From Clostridia bacterium (GTDB taxonomy: Bacteria > Bacillota > Clostridia > Monoglobales > Monoglobaceae): a DNA stretch of 64,000 nucleotides. Made by a program: the position numbers and the translations under genes. A model generated the notes under the pieces. It saw nothing but the letters and a program-made list of their open reading frames with translations. It had not been told where the DNA came from and did not search any database. How positions within the stretch are numbered: position 1 is the first letter of the stretch; every line of letters begins with the position of its first letter. Of the stretch, positions 33,853 through 41,801 are shown one piece after another. The DNA lies in contig JAFQSM010000038.1 of the NCBI GenBank assembly GCA_017409575.1, positions 62,001-126,000 of the forward strand, written 5' to 3'.

Positions 33853-34758
33853 TCACCTCAAATTCATAATCGGACTACTCCTTATTCCCCTCTCAATTAC
33901 ATCCTTATCCTGTATGCTTTGCAGATACCTTTGGGTTATCTTTATGTTGTTATGCCCCATAAGTCGCGCCAGACTGTATATATCAAGGTTGTTCCGCAGC
34001 TGTGCCTGTGCAAAGTAATGTCTTAAGGTATGTGGACTACATCTTATACTGTCGTCAACCTCTGCTACTTCCCCAGCTTTCGCAACAAGCCTTTCAACCG
34101 CTTCAACAGTAAGCTTTCTTCCGCTCCGTGAAAGAAAAAATGTATCATCAATATCCTGATGTATGAAGTAGCCATTACGGACATTGACATACTTTATAAT
34201 ACACTTCTGCAGATACGGACTTATTCCCACCATCCGCTCCTTTGAACCCTTTCCAAATATCTTGATATATCCATTATAAACATCTTCCGACTTCAGTTCG
34301 CACAGTTCGTTATTTCTTATTCCTGTATCAACAAGCATAGCTATTATTGCTTTATTCCGTATAGACATATAATCATTACCACTAAATACATCAAGCATTC
34401 GTTTAACTTCGGCATCAGAAAAGGTCTTGATAAGGGTTATATCTTCTTTCCCCCAAGGTACTTTTACACAGGGATTGACGCTTATATATTCCTCCTGCAA
34501 GGCATACTTAAAAAACGCTCTGTATGTTTTAAGCAACCCATTTGTATAAGTAACCTTTCTGCCGTTTTTCCAAAGTTCTTTGAAAAAATCCTTTATCTGC
34601 TTTGCTGTAACCTCTTCAATATCCTGAATGCCATATCTTTCATCAAGATAATTAAAGAACCGTGACAGATTGTTTCTGTACCCTTTCATTGTTTTTGCCG
34701 AGAAGTTTTTAACCTCACAATCAAACAAAAACTCCGAATATACTGTTTTGATTTGCAT
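33853..34758 (-). CDS. Tyrosine recombinase/integrase of the element
   Basis: A 301-residue phage-type integrase of XerC/D length. N-terminal SAM-like core-binding domain (KTMKGYRNNLSRFFNYL), then a catalytic domain with DTGIRNNELCEL (Arg I), HTLRHYFAQ (His-x-x-Arg), LARLMGHNNIKITQRYLQ (His and the nucleophilic Tyr). It should recombine attP with the 3' end of yebC. It lies 155 bases from the yebC tail it restores; the gap holds repeats typical of arm sites. Confidence 0.93.
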   Translation of the reverse strand: MQIKTVYSEFLFDCEVKNFSAKTMKGYRNNLSRFFNYLDERYGIQDIEEVTAKQIKDFFKELWKNGRKVTYTNGLLKTYRAFFKYALQEEYISVNPCVKVPWGKEDITLIKTFSDAEVKRMLDVFSGNDYMSIRNKAIIAMLVDTGIRNNELCELKSEDVYNGYIKIFGKGSKERMVGISPYLQKCIIKYVNVRNGYFIHQDIDDTFFLSRSGRKLTVEAVERLVAKAGEVAEVDDSIRCSPHTLRHYFAQAQLRNNLDIYSLARLMGHNNIKITQRYLQSIQDKDVIERGIRSSPIMNLR

Positions 34759-34827
34759 AAATACCTCCTGTGGTTTCCATGCAATTTTTCAGTATATTCG
34801 GAGTTATGATGTACAAACTTTAATTTG

Positions 34828-34876
34828 CGATGATATTTATCATGTACACCGTAGTTCGGTATGTATATCATCGCTT
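34828..34876. repeat. Candidate integrase arm-type sites, right end
   Basis: CGATGATAT at 34828-34836 and an inverted ATGTATATCATCG at 34861-34873. The 12-mer ATGTATATCATC is identical to the copy at 27466-27477 near the left end. Confidence 0.55.
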
Positions 34877-34915
34877 AGCAAACTTCTCAAAACCTTGAAA
34901 GCCTTGATATATCTA

Positions 34916-35659
34916 CTATTCTTCATCACTGTCGGGCATATCCCAAGTGTGATAAACATTCTGCACATCGTCGTTATCCTCAAGCATGTCAATCAGCTTT
35001 TCAAGGTTCTTGACTGCATCTTCATCCGTTACCTCGGTAAGAGTTTGGGGAATATAGACGATTTCCGCTTGTTCAAATTCATAGCCTTTTTCTTCCAGTG
35101 CTTCACGCACCTTGCTGAAATCCTCTGGGGCAGATGTCACTTCAAAACATTCGTCTTCTGTCGAAAAATCTTCAGCTCCTGCATCAAGGGCATCCATCAT
35201 AAGAGTATCTTCGTCAATACCGTCAGATTTTGCTATTATAAGCTGCCCCTTGCGGTCAAACATAAATCCTACGCTGCCTGTCTGTCCAAGGTTGCCGCCA
35301 AATTTGTCAAAATAGTGTCTGAGGTCACCTGCGGTACGATTTTTGTTGTCACTCAAAGTTTCAACCATGAACGCAACACCGCTTGCGCCGTATCCCTCGT
35401 ATACAAGTTCAAAATATTCTTTCGCGCTGTCTTCGCCCGCTGCCTTTTTTATGCTTCGCTGAATGGTATCATTGGGCATATTGTTTGCCTTTGCTTTTGC
35501 AATAGCATCACGAAGCTTTGAGTTGCTATCCGGATCGGGTCCGCCCTCTTTAACCGCAACCACCAGCTCTCTGCCGATTTTGGTAAACAGTTTGCCTCTT
35601 TTTGCATCCAATGCACCTTTTTTTCTCTTAATTGTCGCCCATTTCGAATGTCCTGACAT
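34916..35659 (-). CDS. yebC: YebC/PmpR family regulatory protein
   Basis: A 247-residue protein beginning [19 protein letters not shown], with [21 protein letters not shown] and [11 protein letters not shown]. The family is annotated as DNA-binding regulators; recent work links members to relief of ribosome stalling at proline stretches. The last ~54 codons were supplied by the integrated element: the original end is at 27272-27438. The reconstituted gene is full length and has an intact frame. Confidence 0.93.
   Translation of the reverse strand: MSGHSKWATIKRKKGALDAKRGKLFTKIGRELVVAVKEGGPDPDSNSKLRDAIAKAKANNMPNDTIQRSIKKAAGEDSAKEYFELVYEGYGASGVAFMVETLSDNKNRTAGDLRHYFDKFGGNLGQTGSVGFMFDRKGQLIIAKSDGIDEDTLMMDALDAGAEDFSTEDECFEVTSAPEDFSKVREALEEKGYEFEQAEIVYIPQTLTEVTDEDAVKNLEKLIDMLEDNDDVQNVYHTWDMPDSDEE
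35055..35079 (+). repeat. attR core, 25-bp direct repeat
   Basis: Identical to 27414-27438 in the same orientation; it lies within the coding part of yebC near codon 194. The yebC 5' part upstream of it has no counterpart at the left border. Confidence 0.88.
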
Positions 35660-35704
35660 TTTCTCTAATCCTCCGCTTTCGTATTTTTCAGTTCTGAAAC
35701 CGAT

Positions 35705-36619
35705 TTATTCTTTTTCAATAACACCTTTAATTCCCGAAACAAGTCCTGCAATACCCTGTATATCTGACGGAATAATTATCTTTGTAGCCTTTCCGTCAGC
35801 TGCTTTTTCAAACGCCTCAAGACTCTTTATTGTGAGTACCGCTTCACTCGGTGCTGCCGCATTAAGCATTTTTATTCCGTTTGCAGTTGCTTCCTGCACA
35901 CTGAGTATTGCCTGTGCCTCGCCTTCTGCGACGCGGATAGCAGATTCTTTCTCCGCCTCGGCTTTTAGAATCTGGGATTCTTTATCCGCTTCAGCTTTCA
36001 GTATTGCAGCAGCTTTTTCACCTTCTGCAACCAATATTGCTGATTTCTTCTCACCTTCAGCACGAAGAATAGCCTCGCGTCTTTCGCGCTCCGCTTTCAT
36101 TTGTTTTTCCATTGCCTCGCGTATTCCCGCTGGCGGTATAATATTTTTAAGTTCAACACGATTAACCTTAATACCCCAAGGGTCGGTTGCTTCGTCAAGA
36201 ATTGACCTCATTTTCGAATTGATGACATCTCTTGAGGTCAAGCTTTCATCAAGTTCCATATCACCTATAATATTGCGCAAGGTTGTTGCAGTAAGATTTT
36301 CAATTGCCGACATCGGCAACTCAACACCATAAGCATAGAGTTTGGGGTCTGTAATCTGAAAATATACTACAGTATCAATCTGCATTGTAACATTATCTTT
36401 TGTAATAACCGGCTGCGGAGCAAAATCCACCACCTGTTCTTTGAGGCTTACCCTTTTTGCGACTCTGTCAATAAAAGGAATTTTAAGGTGCAAACCTACT
36501 CCCCATGTCCCGTTGTATGCGCCAAGGCGTTCTATGACATACGCCTGAGCCTGCGGAACAATTCTTATATTTGAAATTATCAGAACAACCAATATAACCA
36601 ATAACCAAAAAATAAACAT
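35705..36619 (-). CDS. SPFH/band 7 membrane protein (QmcA/stomatin-like)
   Basis: A 304-residue protein: N-terminal membrane helix (2-18), SPFH domain (QAQAYVIERLGAY... to about 190) and a long Ala/Glu-rich coiled coil with repeated AEGEK/AEADKES units, then a C-terminal helix. Such proteins make membrane microdomain scaffolds. AGGAGG precedes the start. It lies 23 bases after an NfeD gene, its usual partner. Confidence 0.9.
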   Translation of the reverse strand: MFIFWLLVILVVLIISNIRIVPQAQAYVIERLGAYNGTWGVGLHLKIPFIDRVAKRVSLKEQVVDFAPQPVITKDNVTMQIDTVVYFQITDPKLYAYGVELPMSAIENLTATTLRNIIGDMELDESLTSRDVINSKMRSILDEATDPWGIKVNRVELKNIIPPAGIREAMEKQMKAERERREAILRAEGEKKSAILVAEGEKAAAILKAEADKESQILKAEAEKESAIRVAEGEAQAILSVQEATANGIKMLNAAAPSEAVLTIKSLEAFEKAADGKATKIIIPSDIQGIAGLVSGIKGVIEKE

Positions 36620-36642
36620 ATTACGTTCCTCCTACTATTGAT

Positions 36643-37092
36643 TTAAACCTTTTGTAATTCTTCGACTTTTTCAACAACTGCAAAAACGCCTTCAAGACCT
36701 TTTACCACAACTGTTTCGCCTTGGTGTATTTCCTCGTCTGAATCACTTTTGGCAGACCAAATCTGCCCAAGCACCTTTATCTGCCCCGAGTTTTCAATTG
36801 ATGAGATCGTTTTTATCACAATGCCCTTTTCATCAATAATCCGGTCCGCATTTGTAGGAATGTTTTTTGAAGTAAGTTTTTTTGCGAGTGGTCTTGTAAC
36901 CAAAACCAAAAGAGCCGAAATAATCGCAAAAATCAAAAGCTGAAAGGTGGCTGAAATATCACTTACTGCTGAAACAATTGCCGCTGCCAGCGCCGCAACC
37001 GCCATCCATATGGTCGTCAGATTGGCAGTTGACGCTTCTACCACGCCAAAAACAACCGTCAAAACAAGCCAGAATACAGTATACGCGTTCAT
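36643..37092 (-). CDS. NfeD family protein
   Basis: A 149-residue protein with three to four membrane helices (residues 1-65) and a C-terminal OB-fold NfeD domain (GQIKVLGQIWSAKSDSDEEI, GETVVVKGLEGVFAVVEK). This is the short form without a ClpP-like protease part. It forms a membrane complex with SPFH proteins such as the neighbouring 35705 gene product. Confidence 0.88.
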   Translation of the reverse strand: MNAYTVFWLVLTVVFGVVEASTANLTTIWMAVAALAAAIVSAVSDISATFQLLIFAIISALLVLVTRPLAKKLTSKNIPTNADRIIDEKGIVIKTISSIENSGQIKVLGQIWSAKSDSDEEIHQGETVVVKGLEGVFAVVEKVEELQKV

Positions 37093-37119
37093 ATCAAATC
37101 ACCCCGTTTAAAGCTGTTT

Positions 37120-37572
37120 CTAATAATTCCTTTTGTATCCACCATTGCGTTTGTTTTCGGTATTGCGTTTAAGGTCCTGAATTTTTTCATCACTATCCTG
37201 CTTGAACCTAAGCAATTTGTCTTCAAACGACAAATCCTCCATACTTCTTTTTGCCGCAAATTCAAATACCTCGGGCGCGCCTTTTAAAGCACCGCTCACT
37301 TTGGCTTTTGGCGCCTTTTTCTTCTTTTCTCCCATTTGCTCGGTTGCACGCTTTATTGACAGACTTATCTTGCCCTTTTCGTCAATAGATATAACCTTGA
37401 CCTTAACACCTTGTCCTTGTGTGAGGTGCTTGCTTATATCATCAACATATTCGGACGAAACCTCCGAAATATGTACAAGTCCTGTTTTTCCGCCCTCAAG
37501 CTCGACAAATGCGCCAAACGGTGCGATGCCGGTAATTTTGCCCTGGAGTATAGCTCCTTCTTCAATCTGCAT
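37120..37572 (-). CDS. yabR: S1 RNA-binding domain protein (YabR-like)
   Basis: A 150-residue protein: N-terminal S1 domain (EEGAILQGKITGIAPFGAFVELEGGKTGLVHISEV, about residues 3-75) and a basic, low-complexity C-terminus. Downstream of divIC in the order yabP-yabQ-divIC-yabR known from Bacillus. Probably binds RNA or ribosomes; exact role unknown. AGGAGG precedes the ATG. Confidence 0.85.
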   Translation of the reverse strand: MQIEEGAILQGKITGIAPFGAFVELEGGKTGLVHISEVSSEYVDDISKHLTQGQGVKVKVISIDEKGKISLSIKRATEQMGEKKKKAPKAKVSGALKGAPEVFEFAAKRSMEDLSFEDKLLRFKQDSDEKIQDLKRNTENKRNGGYKRNY

Positions 37573-37639
37573 AACTTACAAAAATCCTCCTCGAGATATT
37601 GCACGGCAATATCTTATGTAAAATAATATTTAATCAATT

Positions 37640-37951
37640 TTATTTTTGGGTAATGTCAATAAATACTCTTTCGTTCGCCTTAATCAGACCAAGTTTTTCG
37701 CGAGCAACCTGTTCAAGATATTCGTCCGTGTCGGCTTTTTCAAGCTCATCCTCAAGCTTTTGCTTTTCGGTCTGTGCTTCTGCGATTTTGGCCTTGTATT
37801 CCTCCAAAGCATCATCACATTTTGACAATGTGATTTGTTGTTTAATAAGAGTACATGCAACATACACACAAACAGTCAAAATCCCCAAAGCCTTTGTAAG
37901 GGTTTTGACAGAAACTTTTTTCTTTGTCTTTTTTGAGGAATTTCGAGTCAT
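37640..37951 (-). CDS. divIC: DivIC/FtsB family septum formation protein
   Basis: A 103-residue bitopic membrane protein: basic cytosolic N-terminus, one membrane helix (about 20-40), a coiled coil (DDALEEYKAKIAEAQTEKQK) and EYLEQVAREKLGLIKANERVF, the FtsB/DivIC C-terminal signature. It acts with FtsL and DivIB in the divisome. ATG 37951 has GAGGTGGAG upstream; a longer upstream reading is not supported. Confidence 0.87.
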   Translation of the reverse strand: MTRNSSKKTKKKVSVKTLTKALGILTVCVYVACTLIKQQITLSKCDDALEEYKAKIAEAQTEKQKLEDELEKADTDEYLEQVAREKLGLIKANERVFIDITQK

Positions 37952-38074
37952 GATAATCTCCACCTCATTCGCAAAATTGTCAGGGTTGTCAAAAAGCTTT
38001 TTGCCATTTGATACAATGCCCCATTTTCCTGTATACAATTATATATCAAAGACCCTTGTTTTGTCAATAGAAAT

Positions 38075-38584
38075 CTACTTTTTTCTGCGCCTTAAATTAG
38101 CTACCGAAAGCCTTATTTTCGCCCTTTCTTTCTGGCATTTCGCCACTCTTCTTGCCCTTCTCAAAGCGCATCCTGTGTACCACGCAATTATTCGCACCGG
38201 TTTTTTTAGCGCCTTAAAAAGAATCCTCACCGGGAATGCAACTATTCTAAGCACAAAAAGCAACGATTTTATTATCCATTTTACCGCAGTTGTTCCAAGA
38301 TTTACAAATCTGTTTCTTACAAAAAAGCCATATCCAAAAACCCCAAGCGCACCGCCCAAAAACCCCTGCAAACGAACTTCACCGCTGTTTTTGATAAACG
38401 CCGTATAAAATAAAATCACCGCAGCCAGTGCAAAAAACAATATATCCTGACCGTTTACCGCCAAATCACTTACCCTTACAATTCTTCGGCTTATACGGAC
38501 AATATCATATAAAAAAGCAGTTATTGCCCCTGCAGCAATGCACGCAAGGAAAAAAACTGCTTCGCTTTGTACTGTATCATACAT
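38075..38584 (-). CDS. yabQ: Spore cortex biosynthesis protein YabQ
   Basis: A 169-residue protein with four to five N-terminal membrane helices (SEAVFFLACIAAGAITAFLYDIVR, then NGQDILFFALAAVILFYTAF) and a basic tail. YabQ is needed for cortex formation at the forespore outer membrane in Bacillus. ATG 38584 is six bases after AGGTG. It follows yabP by 9 bases. Confidence 0.88.
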   Translation of the reverse strand: MYDTVQSEAVFFLACIAAGAITAFLYDIVRISRRIVRVSDLAVNGQDILFFALAAVILFYTAFIKNSGEVRLQGFLGGALGVFGYGFFVRNRFVNLGTTAVKWIIKSLLFVLRIVAFPVRILFKALKKPVRIIAWYTGCALRRARRVAKCQKERAKIRLSVANLRRRKK

Positions 38585-38593
38585 CACTCTCAC

Positions 38594-38875
38594 CTACTTA
38601 AATATCTTTCCCCAAATTCCACTGCCCGAAGTTTTGTGGGTATCCTGATATTCAACGCTGTCAATTATGCCCTCAACTTCTATTTCTCCGTCTTCTATCG
38701 ACAAACGGTTTATCCGAAGCTGAGTACCCTTGACTGTCATCTGACCGTCGGTGGTATATGCAATTATTTTGTCGTCGTCAAAGCTTTCGACATCTTCAAC
38801 TCCTGTCGAAAACATTTTTTCACGACCCGTCATTTTTATTGAATGAACACTCGCTTCGCTTTTTCTGTCTTCCAT
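38594..38875 (-). CDS. yabP: Sporulation protein YabP/YqfC family
   Basis: A 93-residue protein: KMTGREKMFSTGVEDVESFDDDKI, then QMTVKGTQLRINRLSIEDGEIEVEG, matching the YabP/YqfC domain. In Bacillus YabP is needed for a late sporulation step and is made in the mother cell. ATG 38875 follows AAGGAGG. First gene of the yabP-yabQ-divIC-yabR cluster. Confidence 0.88.
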   Translation of the reverse strand: MEDRKSEASVHSIKMTGREKMFSTGVEDVESFDDDKIIAYTTDGQMTVKGTQLRINRLSIEDGEIEVEGIIDSVEYQDTHKTSGSGIWGKIFK

Positions 38876-38944
38876 AAGCAATACCTCCTTTTCTACTATA
38901 TATTGCTTCAAACAGAAAAATATGCCCAAACTTTGTTCTTTCGT

Positions 38945-39565
38945 TTATGCAAAATTCTGTGCGATAACAGCAACTGCATCGCTTTCTATCAAGAGTTTTC
39001 CGTGTTCGTTCAGGACCCCCTGCATAAAAATGGGTCTTTTGTCTTTTTCTGAAAACTCGGACAGAATATTCTCTGTTTCAAAAATCCCAAACGAATCTAC
39101 CGGCATAAGTTCAAGATAAAATTCGCCGTTATATTTCCACAGTTTGCTGGTTCCAAGATACGCCTCGCGTATTTCCCAAACACCGCGACAAACATCCTCA
39201 AAATCACCGAACTTAAAAATCCTGAGTGGCACACATACTCCTCGCTTTCGTCTTGTCTTAACTTCAGCGTGCCGCACCTGCTTCCCCATTTTCAAAAGGG
39301 CCTCGGCAAGTTCTTCCTCATTTTCAAGCCGACTTACAAGCATAGCAAAGCCTTCCTCTCCCAATTGTATTGTCTCTACCAGCAATTGAGCTTTGCCGAC
39401 CGTAAAGTTTACATCCTGCTCGGCTCGCTTGAGCGCAAACCAAAACATATCCTGTGCCTCGGGAGTGTTGTCGGTAAAATTCTTCAAATCAACATTCCAC
39501 ATCCGTATATCATCATTTCCTATAACAATTTTTATCTTGTTTTTGTCAAGCCGTTCTATCCGCAT
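38945..39565 (-). CDS. mecA: MecA family adaptor protein
   Basis: A 206-residue protein: N-terminal substrate-binding domain (MRIERLDKNKIKIVIGNDDI... DMFWFALKRAEQDVNF) and a C-terminal ClpC-binding domain (FKFGDFEDVCRGV... LYKY-like SKLWKYNGEFYLEL). MecA feeds substrates to ClpC-ClpP. Its target partner ClpC is encoded at 6966-9425. GAGGGGAGA precedes the ATG. Confidence 0.88.
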   Translation of the reverse strand: MRIERLDKNKIKIVIGNDDIRMWNVDLKNFTDNTPEAQDMFWFALKRAEQDVNFTVGKAQLLVETIQLGEEGFAMLVSRLENEEELAEALLKMGKQVRHAEVKTRRKRGVCVPLRIFKFGDFEDVCRGVWEIREAYLGTSKLWKYNGEFYLELMPVDSFGIFETENILSEFSEKDKRPIFMQGVLNEHGKLLIESDAVAVIAQNFA

Positions 39566-39744
39566 ATTCTCCCCTCCGTTTCTTTGAGGCTACTCAAAAT
39601 TTATTACATTCAATCCAAAATAATTCTTCTTTATACAACAGTATACATTACTTTTTCATTTTTGAAAAGACTATTTTTTTACCAAAACTGACTTTTTTTG
39701 CGCCTGTATCCTTATATTTTAGTACAAAACTGCTCAATTTTCTA

Positions 39745-39773
39745 TTGAATTCGGGTGCAAAATGTGTTAATAT
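39745..39773 (+). promoter_or_regulatory. Possible promoter of a structured RNA
   Basis: TTGAAT near 39745 and TAATAT near 39768, 17-base spacer. The start would fall near 39779, about 13 bases upstream of the conserved-looking structured region. Confidence 0.5.
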
Positions 39774-39778
39774 ATTTA

Positions 39779-39949
39779 TGTAATTTAACAAAGCACCCTG
39801 CGGTGTTCGTAAGAATGGCACAATGTAAAACCAACATTTTCTCAAAGGGAATTCATCTCCGGTCGGCGGCGCACATGCCTCCCGCAGTCTTGCGGCCAGT
39901 GGACTTGTAATGTCACCGGGACTCATCCCACCTGCAAAGCAGGTTTTTA
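39779..39949 (+). ncRNA. Candidate structured noncoding RNA, 6S-like
   Basis: In a 525-base gap between mecA and rsmD. GC-rich compared with its AT-rich surroundings. Pairings visible: CCTGC (39797-39801) with GCAGG (39938-39942), GGTG with CACC just inside, GGGA/TCCC, TCCGGT/ACCGGGA, and inner hairpins CCGCA-GTCT-TGCGG and GAC-TTGTAAT-GTC. An alternative 3' hairpin ACCTGC-AAA-GCAGGT is followed by TTTTT. Size and the 5' TGTTCGTAAG segment recall 6S RNA, but I cannot confirm the family. The rest of the gap (39566-39744 and 39950-40028) is AT-rich and shows no gene. Confidence 0.5.
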
Positions 39950-40028
39950 CCTTGACCTTGTTACGGCACATGTGGGGTTTGTTTTTTTGTAAAATTTCGC
40001 ATTTCAGCGAGAATTTTTGCCAAAAACC

Positions 40029-40056
40029 TTGACAAACTCCTCAAATTATATACAAT
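40029..40056 (+). promoter_or_regulatory. Promoter of rsmD-coaD
   Basis: TTGACA (40029-40034), 16-base spacer, TACAAT (40051-40056), about 35 bases before the rsmD start. Confidence 0.75.
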
Positions 40057-40090
40057 ATATAATATATATTCTTTTTTTGGGGTGAGGTTT

Positions 40091-40639
40091 GTGCGTGTAA
40101 TTTCGGGTCTGTCGCGAGGACGCAAACTTATCGCACCCAAAGGTCTTGACACAAGGCCCACCACCGACAGAGTGAAAGAGTCTATGTTCAACCTCATTAT
40201 ACCCTACATACCTGCAAAAAACGTCCTTGACCTTTTTGCCGGCAGCGGAGCGCTTGGAATAGAGGCTCTCAGTCGTGGTTCGGAGCATTGTGTTTTTGTG
40301 GAATTTGGAAAAGAGGCTTTGTCTGTCGTCAAGCAAAACCTTGATCTTTCAAAGCAAGTGGACAAGGCAGAGGTTTTTTCACTTGACTCACTTGAATTTT
40401 TAAATCGGACAAGTTCAAGTTTTGACTTGATTTTTCTTGACCCGCCTTACAATAAAGGTCTTTTGACCGAGTCAATAAGGCTTATACATCAAAAAAATCT
40501 GCTTTCAGAAAACGGCATAATCGTTGTCGAAAGCGAAGTCGGCGGGGAAGCACCCCCAAACGACTGTTTTAAAATTTTAAAGCAGGCCAGATACGGCAAG
40601 ACAACAGTCTTTGTCCTGGCTCACGAAGCAAGGAGGTGA
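40091..40639 (+). CDS. rsmD: 16S rRNA (guanine-N2)-methyltransferase RsmD
   Basis: A 182-residue SAM-dependent methyltransferase: [17 protein letters not shown] with [16 protein letters not shown] motif [17 protein letters not shown], and catalytic LDPPYNKG. It methylates G966 (E. coli numbering) of 16S rRNA. Start GTG at 40091 is 3 bases past GGTGAGG; an upstream GTG at 40082 is possible. coaD follows with a 5-base gap, the conserved pairing. Confidence 0.92.
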   Translation: MRVISGLSRGRKLIAPKGLDTRPTTDRVKESMFNLIIPYIPAKNVLDLFAGSGALGIEALSRGSEHCVFVEFGKEALSVVKQNLDLSKQVDKAEVFSLDSLEFLNRTSSSFDLIFLDPPYNKGLLTESIRLIHQKNLLSENGIIVVESEVGGEAPPNDCFKILKQARYGKTTVFVLAHEARR

Positions 40640-40644
40640 CAGCA

Positions 40645-41124
40645 ATGCAAACAGCGGTTTATCCGGGAAGTTTTGACCCTTGCACAAACGGACATCTGGA
40701 CATAATTCGCCGTGCATCAAAGCTTTTTGACAAAGTGGTTGTTGCTGTCCTGATCAACGAAAAAAAGACTCCTCTTTTTTCATTGGAAGAGAGGGTTGAA
40801 ATGCTTAAAACCGCCACAAAAGGCTTTGAAAATGTTGAAATCTGTTCGTTTTCGGGGCTTTTGGCAAACTTTATGAAGGACAACGGTTACAGTGTTCTTA
40901 TAAAAGGTCTGCGCGCGGTCTCGGACTACGAATACGAATTTCAGATGGCACTTACAAACCGCAATCTGTTTGACGATCTGGAAACTGTTTTTCTGCCATG
41001 CAGCAGTGAATTTATGTTTCTTAGTTCAAGTATAGTAAAAGAAGTTGCAAAATACAACGGAAAGCTTGAAGGACTTGTTCCGCCCGAACTTGTCGGCATC
41101 ATCAAGCGCCGTTTCGGCTATTAA
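40645..41124 (+). CDS. coaD: Phosphopantetheine adenylyltransferase
   Basis: A 159-residue nucleotidyltransferase with [21 protein letters not shown] (T/HxGH-type site, here TNGH) and [15 protein letters not shown] near the end. It makes dephospho-CoA, the fourth step of CoA synthesis. ATG 40645 lies 8 bases after AGGAGG. Coupled with rsmD. Confidence 0.95.
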   Translation: MQTAVYPGSFDPCTNGHLDIIRRASKLFDKVVVAVLINEKKTPLFSLEERVEMLKTATKGFENVEICSFSGLLANFMKDNGYSVLIKGLRAVSDYEYEFQMALTNRNLFDDLETVFLPCSSEFMFLSSSIVKEVAKYNGKLEGLVPPELVGIIKRRFGY

Positions 41125-41151
41125 CACATATTTTTAAGGAGGAATTCTATC

Positions 41152-41616
41152 ATGGAAATGGATACTTTGGAATTGATAACCGAACTTGAGGACATAATCG
41201 ACAAGGGTGTGGCTGTGCCTTTTTCGGGCCGTTGCCTTTTGGACAAGGAGGAGCTTTTGGAAATTATTCAAGAAATCCGTCTCAAGCTGCCCACTGATCT
41301 GGAGCAGGCAAAATGGATAAAGGCAGAGCGCCAGAACATTATCAGCGACGCCAGAAAAGAAGCCGAAGAAATCATCAAGGCAGCCAACGACAAGCTGATC
41401 GCAATGGTTGACGAAAACGAAATCACAAAAAAAGCAACTCAGGCAGCAAGTGAAATTATGGACAGCGCAAATGCTGAGGCTAATGCTGCAAAAGAGTCCA
41501 GCTATCAGTATGCTGACTATCTGCTTGAAAATGTAGAAAATGTTGTTGTAAAAACAATCCGCGACCTTGAACAGTGCATAACCATCGTCAAGGACAATCG
41601 CAATCATCTTAGATAA
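41152..41616 (+). CDS. Coiled-coil ATPase-like protein downstream of coaD
   Basis: A 154-residue protein with a helical start (TLELITELEDIIDKG) and a central coiled coil (IISDARKEAEEIIKAANDKLIA) similar to the stalk b subunits of ATP synthases. Clostridia often have this gene after rsmD-coaD; function unknown. AAGGAGG precedes the ATG. Probably cotranscribed with coaD (27-base gap). Confidence 0.8.
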   Translation: MEMDTLELITELEDIIDKGVAVPFSGRCLLDKEELLEIIQEIRLKLPTDLEQAKWIKAERQNIISDARKEAEEIIKAANDKLIAMVDENEITKKATQAASEIMDSANAEANAAKESSYQYADYLLENVENVVVKTIRDLEQCITIVKDNRNHLR

Positions 41617-41634
41617 TTTGACATCAAAATTTTT

Positions 41635-41741
41635 AGCAAAGTAGAAACCGATGCGTCAAGTGAAGAACGAACGGGAAGTTGTCGTTCTTACGAAAAGCCT
41701 TATTTTGTGGCTTGCGATTTCGGTTTCGCATTCCGTTGCTG
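41635..41741 (+). ncRNA. Tetrahydrofolate (THF) riboswitch
   Basis: P1 AGCAA (41635-41639) pairs with TTGCT (41736-41740). The core has GTAGAAACCGATGCGTCAAG with GTG, GGGAAGTTG, an ACGAA segment, and the 3' CGGTTTCGCATTCCG typical of the folT-type THF aptamer. It lies just upstream of a folate transporter gene and is followed by a terminator-like hairpin. Confidence 0.88.
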
Positions 41742-41762
41742 CAAAATTCGTAACGCTTATTT

Positions 41763-41801
41763 TACCCTTTTTGTAGCGATGCTGCAGAAAGGGTATTTTT
41801 T
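41763..41801 (+). terminator. Expression platform of the THF riboswitch
   Basis: Stem TACCCTTT/AAAGGGTA with inner TGTAGC/GCTGCA pairing and six T's directly before the ATG. The 3' arm contains AAAGGG, the likely ribosome site, so the hairpin could stop transcription or hide the start. Confidence 0.8.

Larger units (their letters stand above)
27439..35079. mobile_element. 7.64-kb integrative element in the 3' end of yebC
   Basis: Bounded by 25-bp direct repeats inside a duplicated yebC 3' end. A tyrosine integrase (33853-34758) lies at the right border and carries with it a replacement yebC tail, so the target gene stays intact. Cargo: XRE regulator, serine recombinase, small unknown genes, a type I toxin-antitoxin-like locus and an AT-rich three-gene operon. 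No capsid, terminase, relaxase or conjugation genes are seen, so it is likely a satellite-like or genomic-island element. Confidence 0.9.

Noticed and set aside
27439..35079. Prophage
   Set aside because: No terminase, portal, capsid, tail or lysis genes; only integrase, resolvase, regulator and small unknown genes.
34670..35521. A 283-residue plus-strand frame across the integrase and yebC
   Set aside because: It spans two confident minus-strand genes and the att site; rich in Cys/Phe/His as antisense frames often are.
39648..39971. A 107-residue minus-strand reading frame
   Set aside because: It covers the GC-rich structured block, has no ribosome site, and its composition follows the RNA structure instead of codon patterns.
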